A stretch of 64,000 nt of DNA, taken from positions 82,973 to 146,972 of the forward strand of contig CAWIMW010000010.1 of assembly GCA_963837365.1 (NCBI GenBank), in the 5' to 3' direction. Shown here piece after piece: positions 58,953 to 64,000 of this stretch (positions within the stretch are counted from its first letter, which is position 1; the number at the start of each line of letters is the position of its first letter). The DNA comes from CAWBXL01 sp963837365. GTDB lineage: Bacteria > Acidobacteriota > Terriglobia > Terriglobales > Acidobacteriaceae. A program made the translations under genes and the position numbers. A model generated the notes under the pieces. It saw only the letters and a program-made list of their open reading frames with translations, was not told the origin of the DNA and did not search any database.

Positions 58953-59990
58953 ATGGCCACGGCTTATAGCTATCAACTCGGAATCCTGCCAGAGCGCAAG
59001 ATCAGCTGGAAGACCCTTGTCAGCAGCTATGGTTTGTTGATCTTGTTCATCCTGGCCCTCCTGAGCATTGGCCTGATTTGGCCTGACCGCCTGGAGATGA
59101 AAAAGGCTTTCCATCTTACCGAATTGATCCCTGTACCCATCACGAGCCAGCCAAAACCTGTAGCTGCGAAAGCGCCCAAAGTCGTTGCCAAGTTATTGCC
59201 CAAAGCACCCGTATTTGAAACCCCAAAATTGGTCATGCCGCGTCAGATTCGTGCTCCCAGAGAGCAACAGCCGGCAGAAGCGCCCAAGGTTGTGATGAAC
59301 AATTTTCAGGCTGCCAATCTGGTACAAACCGCAGGCGGGGCGCGCATGGCGCGTGTGATTCACACCGGAGAGTTCGGTAGTTCGGCAACCCCGACTGTGA
59401 ATGCTCCCATTCAAAAAGTTCAGACCGGCGGATTCGGCGATCCCAACGGACTGCCGGGAACCGGAAAAGAAGGCGCACACCTGCAAGCCGCCAAGCTCGG
59501 TTCATTTGATCTTCCGCAAGGCCCGGGAACAGGCAACGGAACCGGCGGTGCAAACGGTATTAAGGGAACTATCGCCAGCGCGGGATTTGGAAACGGAATC
59601 GCGCAACCCGGACAGGGCGATGGCCGCAGCAACGGACGCGGAGTCGCGACCGGCGGATTTGGCACGCAGGAAGTCGCCAAGGGCGGCCCGGCGGCGCGCG
59701 CGGTGGAGACCGGCCCAGCTACTACTTCAGTGGAAGTGACATTCAAGCCCAATCCCGTCTACACGGATGAGGCTCGTAAGCTCAGGTTGCAGGGTGAAGT
59801 TCTGTTGGACGTAATGTTCAGCGCAAACGGCCAGTTGCACGTGAATCGCATAGTTCGCGGCCTAGGACACGGTTTGGATGAAGCAGCCGTAGCCGCAGCC
59901 AACAAGATGCGGTTCAAACCGGCCATGCGCAGTGGAGTTCCCGTGGACTCAACGGCAGTAGTCCATGTGGTGTTTCAGTTGGCGTACTAA
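58953..59990 (+). CDS. TonB-family protein with GxFG repeats
   Basis: A 345-residue protein anchored by one helix (YGLLILFILALLSIGLIW). A Pro/Lys/Ala stretch and a Gly-rich spacer follow, then a C-terminal TonB domain (VEVTFKPNPVYTDEARKLRL, GEVLLDVMFSANGQ, AAANKMRFKPAM). The spacer has five degenerate units each centred on GEFG, GGFG, GSFD, AGFG and GGFG, about 20-30 residues apart. ExbB/ExbD are not adjacent. A GGAG site precedes the ATG. The M48 gene follows by 38 bases, probably in the same transcript. Confidence 0.87.
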   Translation: MATAYSYQLGILPERKISWKTLVSSYGLLILFILALLSIGLIWPDRLEMKKAFHLTELIPVPITSQPKPVAAKAPKVVAKLLPKAPVFETPKLVMPRQIRAPREQQPAEAPKVVMNNFQAANLVQTAGGARMARVIHTGEFGSSATPTVNAPIQKVQTGGFGDPNGLPGTGKEGAHLQAAKLGSFDLPQGPGTGNGTGGANGIKGTIASAGFGNGIAQPGQGDGRSNGRGVATGGFGTQEVAKGGPAARAVETGPATTSVEVTFKPNPVYTDEARKLRLQGEVLLDVMFSANGQLHVNRIVRGLGHGLDEAAVAAANKMRFKPAMRSGVPVDSTAVVHVVFQLAY

Positions 59991-60028
59991 GTTAACAACG
60001 TATTCGGAGAATAGAGAGGATTCGAGTC

Positions 60029-61873
60029 ATGCGTACCTGGAAACTAACGTTTACCGCTTGCCTGCTGATTTCGCTGAGCGCCATGGCACAGCAGACGCAG
60101 CAGCCGTCGACCCCGCAAAACGCGGCGCCGCAAGCTACGGCGACTGAGGCAGCTCAGCCCGCATCTGCACCGCCGCAAGCGCAAACCAGTTCACCGGCAC
60201 CCGCCAGCACGCCTGCGCCCGCGCAGCCCAGTACCAGCGCTCAAGCACCGCCCACTACGCTGGATCAGGTTGTGGACCGCGCCCTCGAGCGCGAACAGGC
60301 GCTGATCAAGTTGCTGGAGGCCCGTACGCCTCTGATCGAGACTTATCTTCAGAACCTGAAGCCTGATCCGCAACTTGGGCCGGTTCCCATGGAAGACCAC
60401 TACTTTTTGGGCCGTCTCGATTTGCAGGGCGATAAGGGCCCCAGCCGCCGCGACTATCTCGATACCGACAAGAGTCTCCAGGCAAAGTTACTGGGCGGCG
60501 TGAAGGGCAATGTAAACAAGCTTTTCAAGATGGAGTACAACCCCATGGGTTTCTCCTGGATGGTCTTCGCAGATCGCGATGCCTTCGACCGGGAGCACTA
60601 CGAATTTCACTACGCCCACCGCGAATTTTTGGGCGACGTCCGCACTATTGTGTTTGACGTCACTCCCAAGAAGGGTGCCGGCAAGGGCCGCTTCCAGGGC
60701 CGTATCTGGGTGGAAGACCAGGACTACAACATCGTGCGCCTGAACGGAACCTATGTTCCGCGTCCGCGCAACGCTTTCTTCTTCCACATGGATAGCTGGC
60801 GCTTGAACCTGGTACCGGGATACTGGGTGCCTGCCTACATCTACAGCGAAGAAGGCGACTTCAGCTACGGTTCCAAAGACAAGCTGGCATTCAAGGCCCA
60901 GAGCCGCATCTGGGGTTATGACCTGAAGAACAACGACAAGGAAGATGAGCTGACGCAGGTTCTGGTCGACTCCAGCGTGAAAGACGAGAGCGCTGCGGCC
61001 GGCGACGCTTCCCCCTTGCAGGCCCAACGTGAGTGGCAGCAGCAAGCGGAAGACAACGTTATTGACCGCTTACAGCGTTGCGGACTCTTGGCTCCGCGCG
61101 GCGAGGTGGACAAAGTTCTCGACACCGTCATCACCAACCTCGAAGTCACTAACAACATTTCTTTGCCCCGCCCCATTCGCGCCCGTGTCATGATCACTTC
61201 GCCGCTGGAAACCTTCAGCGTAGGAAACACCATCATCGTGAGCCGTGGCTTGATTGACGTTCTACCCGACGAAGCCAGCCTGGCCATGGTGTTGTCGCAC
61301 GAACTGGCGCACATCGTCCTCGGACACAATCTGGGCAGCAAGTATGCCTTCAACGACCGCATGCTCTTCTCGGACGAGGCCACATACAACAACCTGGGCT
61401 TCAAACACGTTCCCGAAGAAGAGGCAGCGGCCGACGTCAAGGCGCTCGATCTCCTGAAGAACTCGCCGTACGCGCAGAAGCTGCAAACTGCGGGATTGTT
61501 CCTCCGCCAGTTGCAGGCCCGCGGACCGGCACTTGCAGCCCTGCTCACAGCGCATCTGGGCAACAGCTTCGTCAATAAAGAAGGCCAGGTCGACCGCCTC
61601 GCCGCGGTAATGAATGATGCCCCGGCGCTGGAAGTGGACAAGCTCGATCAGATCGCCGCTCTGCCTTTGGGCGGACGCGTGAAGATCAATGCCTGGGATG
61701 ATGCTGCCGAGTTGGTGAAAACTGCTCCGGTTGCAATCACCTCAGCCCGCGACAAGATGCCGCTGGAAGTGACTCCATTCTTCCCCCGGCTTACGCGCCT
61801 AACCAGTGGCGGGGAGGCTCCAATATCTGCCCCGACTACGGCATCCACGGCGACTCCTGCTAGCACGAACTAG
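60029..61873 (+). CDS. Exported M48 zinc metallopeptidase
   Basis: A 614-residue exported protein (signal TACLLISLSAMAQ) with a Pro/Ala/Gln/Ser-rich linker to about residue 80. A long domain with no assigned family follows, then an M48 peptidase with HELAH at residues 424-428 and the third-ligand region EEEAAAD from residue 463. Related to BepA/YfgC-like periplasmic proteases that deal with misfolded outer-membrane proteins, though the N-terminal 350 residues are unlike BepA. The neighbouring TonB-type gene suggests an envelope role. Confidence 0.87.
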   Translation: MRTWKLTFTACLLISLSAMAQQTQQPSTPQNAAPQATATEAAQPASAPPQAQTSSPAPASTPAPAQPSTSAQAPPTTLDQVVDRALEREQALIKLLEARTPLIETYLQNLKPDPQLGPVPMEDHYFLGRLDLQGDKGPSRRDYLDTDKSLQAKLLGGVKGNVNKLFKMEYNPMGFSWMVFADRDAFDREHYEFHYAHREFLGDVRTIVFDVTPKKGAGKGRFQGRIWVEDQDYNIVRLNGTYVPRPRNAFFFHMDSWRLNLVPGYWVPAYIYSEEGDFSYGSKDKLAFKAQSRIWGYDLKNNDKEDELTQVLVDSSVKDESAAAGDASPLQAQREWQQQAEDNVIDRLQRCGLLAPRGEVDKVLDTVITNLEVTNNISLPRPIRARVMITSPLETFSVGNTIIVSRGLIDVLPDEASLAMVLSHELAHIVLGHNLGSKYAFNDRMLFSDEATYNNLGFKHVPEEEAAADVKALDLLKNSPYAQKLQTAGLFLRQLQARGPALAALLTAHLGNSFVNKEGQVDRLAAVMNDAPALEVDKLDQIAALPLGGRVKINAWDDAAELVKTAPVAITSARDKMPLEVTPFFPRLTRLTSGGEAPISAPTTASTATPASTN

Positions 61874-61907
61874 CACAAGCTGCCGGACCTCAAGTTGAAG
61901 CAAGCGC

Positions 61908-61950
61908 AGGCCGGAACCAGAAGAGATTCTGGTGTCCGGCCTGTGTATTT
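61908..61950 (+). terminator. Probable terminator hairpin after the M48 gene
   Basis: GGCCGGAACCAGAA and TTCTGGTGTCCGGCC pair around a GAGA loop with one bulge, followed by TGTGTATTTTG. The stem is strong but the T-tract is imperfect. Confidence 0.55.
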
Positions 61951-61966
61951 TGTGCAGGCAAAGAGC

Positions 61967-62034
61967 AAGCCGCGGATTACGCGGATTTTCGCAGATTCTT
62001 ATTTTATCTGCGCACATCTGCGTAAATCAGCGGC
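61967..62034. repeat. Imperfect inverted repeat overlapping the end of dinB
   Basis: AGCCGCGGATTACGCGG and TTCGCAGATT on the left are answered by ATCTGCG and TAAATCAGCGGCT on the right. The dinB stop and final codons (SSR) are made of this sequence. Confidence 0.7.
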
Positions 62035-63295
62035 TAGAAGGTTTGGGGTTGGTCTGTACTATCTGGGCGTTGCGTTTGCCGGGCAATCCCACCGGATTTT
62101 CATGAGTGCGCTCGCGGAAACCAGCCTTCATACCTCTCGCCAAACTGACACTCGATTCCCCGAATTTATCGCGCAAACGGTCCGCCGCGGACAACGCTTT
62201 CTGCCAGCGCTGGCGGCGGTCGTCTTCCAACAAATCCCCCTGCTGGGCCTGCGATTCAAATGAGGACGCGTGGACGCCCAGCAGCCGGACCGTCTGGTTC
62301 CGCTTCCAGTTCTTGCGGAACAGCTGCCTGACTTGTTCGAAAATCTCCGTATCAAGTTGTGTGGGGGTGGCAAGCGAATGCGCCCGCGTGATAGTAGTAA
62401 AGTCTTTGTAACGAAGCTTCAGTTGGATGGTCCGGGCGTGCAGGCTTGCTTCCCGCAAACGGCGGCCTACCATTTCAGAGAGACGCATCAGTGTGGATTC
62501 GATCTGCTCCTGATTGGCGGTGTCTTCGTTGTAGGTGTGCTCATGGCTGATGGACTTGGCATTTGCTCCTTCCCCTACCTCCGTGTCGAACCATCCACCT
62601 GCGTCTTCGCCACGGGCTTTGCCTGCTAAAGCCAGGCCCCATTTTCCGAAGTGCTCTTCCAGGTAGGCATCAGTGAACCGGGTCAGGTCGCCCACTTTGC
62701 GAATGCCAAGGGCTTGTAAATTTTTCTCCGTAACCTTCCCTACCCCGGGAATTTCCCGCACATCCAGCGGTGCCAAAAACTTGGCTTCTTGACCGGGCGT
62801 AATAAACAGCACGCCGTTCGGCTTAGCCTGGGCTGAGGACACTTTGGCGATCAGCCGCGACGCGCCGATCCCGATGGAACAATTCAGCTGTGTTTCCGCC
62901 TTCATTTTCTGGTGCAGGTTGTGGGCGGCGCGCATCGGCGGGCCGTGCAGACGTTCTGTGCCGGTCATATCCAGATAGGCTTCATCAATGGAGGCCATTT
63001 CCACCAAAGGAGAAAACGAGGTCAGTATGTTGTGGACTTTCTCGGAACACTCCCGATAGCGGTCCGGATGACCGTTTACGAAAATAGCCTGTGGGCAAAG
63101 TTTCGCGGCAGTCCGCAAGGGCATCGCTGAGTGCACGCCAAATTTCCGCGCCTCGTAGGAAGCTGCAGAAACCACTCCACGTTCGTGCCGTTGACCGCCA
63201 ACTACAACCGGCTTGCCCTTGAGGCTCGGGTCGGACAGTTCTTCCACGGACACAAAGAAAGCGTCCATATCCACATGGAAGATGATGCGCTGCAT
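62027..63295 (-). CDS. dinB: DNA polymerase IV (Y family)
   Basis: An error-prone translesion polymerase of 422 residues. IIFHVDMDAFFVSVE holds the first catalytic Asp, YEARKFGVHSAMP the fingers motif, and MASIDEAYLDMTG the SIDE catalytic pair. DIGAS-type CSIGIGASRLIAKVSSAQAK and the helix-hairpin-helix (IPGVGKVTEKNLQALGIR) follow, then the little-finger domain. The C-terminus has no clear beta-clamp QLVLGL motif, though the end is repeat-derived. No LexA-box was identified with confidence upstream. Confidence 0.93.
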   Translation of the reverse strand: MQRIIFHVDMDAFFVSVEELSDPSLKGKPVVVGGQRHERGVVSAASYEARKFGVHSAMPLRTAAKLCPQAIFVNGHPDRYRECSEKVHNILTSFSPLVEMASIDEAYLDMTGTERLHGPPMRAAHNLHQKMKAETQLNCSIGIGASRLIAKVSSAQAKPNGVLFITPGQEAKFLAPLDVREIPGVGKVTEKNLQALGIRKVGDLTRFTDAYLEEHFGKWGLALAGKARGEDAGGWFDTEVGEGANAKSISHEHTYNEDTANQEQIESTLMRLSEMVGRRLREASLHARTIQLKLRYKDFTTITRAHSLATPTQLDTEIFEQVRQLFRKNWKRNQTVRLLGVHASSFESQAQQGDLLEDDRRQRWQKALSAADRLRDKFGESSVSLARGMKAGFRERTHENPVGLPGKRNAQIVQTNPKPSSR

Positions 63296-63629
63296 GGATT
63301 GATTCTAGTGAAAGTGACCCACGTAGGGACAACTATTCATTCGACTTCGCTCAGGTAGAGCGTGGGAAAAGCTTGCAGTCTGGTTCCGGTCATACACGCT
63401 GGCAAAACCCACCGGTGCTCGCATCGGCCAGCCCAACTATGCCTTGACAACGCCTTCGCTCTTATCGAGGGGCAACCCAAATTGAAACTGAGTGTTCATT
63501 TTGAGAGTTACTTCACGCGGAAAGATGGGCCTCGTAGCCTGACCCAATCCGGCGTCTCTTTTCCGCCTTACTCCATAGAACGGCAAGAAACGGAGCCGGA
63601 CAGGAGTTAGGCGATCCATCATCACTTAC
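63296..63629. other. Intergenic region with no identified gene
   Basis: About 330 bases between divergent dinB and the final partial gene. It holds a short piece (around 63340-63358, TTCGACTTCGCTCAGG) that looks like a repeat fragment. Both promoters should be here; a TTGACA-like TTGACAAC occurs near 63443. Frames across it have no family resemblance. Confidence 0.4.
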
Positions 63630-64000
63630 TTGAAGTCGCATCCCATCAAGGCAGCCCTGTTTGCGGGGTTTCTGCTGGCTGGGATGGTTGTCATTGGGTG
63701 GGAGATCAGCGTGATTTCGCACAAGCTGACCCAGTTGGCGCAAGGCGGCGATGAATCGAGTCCGGTTGGTCCTACCGGGGCCGCGAATGTATCTTTCAAT
63801 GTGGGCGCCACCAAGGATCCCAGGGTCAATAAACTCATGACCCAATTCCACCTGACTCGCCAGGCAGCCACATACATAGCGCAGGCCAAGACTGAGCTGG
63901 TCAGCCAAAGTGATACGTCGGTCCACTTCATCCAGACATTTTCCGACGACTTCAAAGCTGACACCACGATCACCATCAGCCCCGACCAACACTACACCCC
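63630..64000 (+). CDS. Signal-anchored unknown protein, 5' part only
   Basis: The frame from a TTG at 63630 gives KSHPIKAALFAGFLLAGMVV, then IGWEISVISHKLTQ, a membrane anchor followed by a polar region (GATKDPRVNKLMTQFHLTRQ) running off the window. The frame is open from 63579, so the start is uncertain; GGAG at 63603 is rather far. No family is recognised. Codon pattern and the clean helix argue it is real. Confidence 0.6.
   Translation, partial: MKSHPIKAALFAGFLLAGMVVIGWEISVISHKLTQLAQGGDESSPVGPTGAANVSFNVGATKDPRVNKLMTQFHLTRQAATYIAQAKTELVSQSDTSVHFIQTFSDDFKADTTITISPDQHYT

Overview
The window looks like a chromosomal segment of an acidobacterium (Acidobacteriota, probably class Terriglobia, Koribacter-like). 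This is inferred from gene content (DUF1800/DUF1501 pair, futalosine menaquinone genes, GIY-YIG UvrC, M48 peptidase beside a TonB-type protein, many secreted beta-propellers and lipoproteins), from moderately high G+C, and from many palindromic intergenic repeats. No database search was possible. There are no rRNA or tRNA genes, no CRISPR array and no recognisable insertion sequence.

Layout. 1-1.8 kb: 5' end of topA, dprA and, between them, a small four-helix-bundle gene flanked by inverted heptamer arrays. 1.9-10.3 kb: three scattered futalosine-pathway genes (mqnA, mqnC, mqnD) among a propeller protein, a membrane GT2 glycosyltransferase, a secreted aminopeptidase P, a tiny membrane protein and bioY. 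10.3-18.2 kb: M49-type lipoprotein peptidase, HAD phosphatase, GAF-HD-GYP protein and the exported DUF1800/DUF1501 pair. 18.2-27.8 kb: orphan Rieske and NuoB genes, macro-domain protein, GT39-like membrane protein, a four-gene minus-strand operon (beta-barrel, cytochrome c, CuA-like cupredoxin, Cys-rich secreted protein), a DUF4097 protein, a TgpA-type transglutaminase and an outer-membrane barrel. 27.9-34.7 kb: a long plus-strand housekeeping run rimO-yacG-pgpA-(NHL propeller)-cinA-thpR-plsY-gpsA, which includes three phospholipid-synthesis genes. 35-41.3 kb: a sensor HD-GYP protein, ftsY, ribD, ribE, a lone MlaF-like ATPase and mobA.

41.5-43.1 kb: a compact three-gene cassette of visibly lower G+C with no assignable function; its first protein resembles DUF3467. 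43.3-50.4 kb: PilZ protein, BON lipoprotein, prepilin peptidase with a translationally coupled PAS protein, DinB-superfamily protein, small lipoproteins, TPR and OmpA-family proteins. 50.8-58.8 kb: uvrC, which carries an in-frame palindrome, a membrane protein with a HEGGH motif, a BadF-type kinase divergent from a sodium/solute symporter, a GxxExxY protein and an APC permease. 59-64 kb: TonB-type protein, M48 peptidase, DNA polymerase IV and the start of an unknown signal-anchored protein.

The strongest unexplained signal is the repeat system. Period-7 degenerate arrays occur as inverted pairs at three loci. At all three a neighbouring gene's stop codon lies inside the array; one pair encloses a complete small gene. 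Other palindrome families also abut or supply stop codons, and one palindrome lies in frame inside uvrC.
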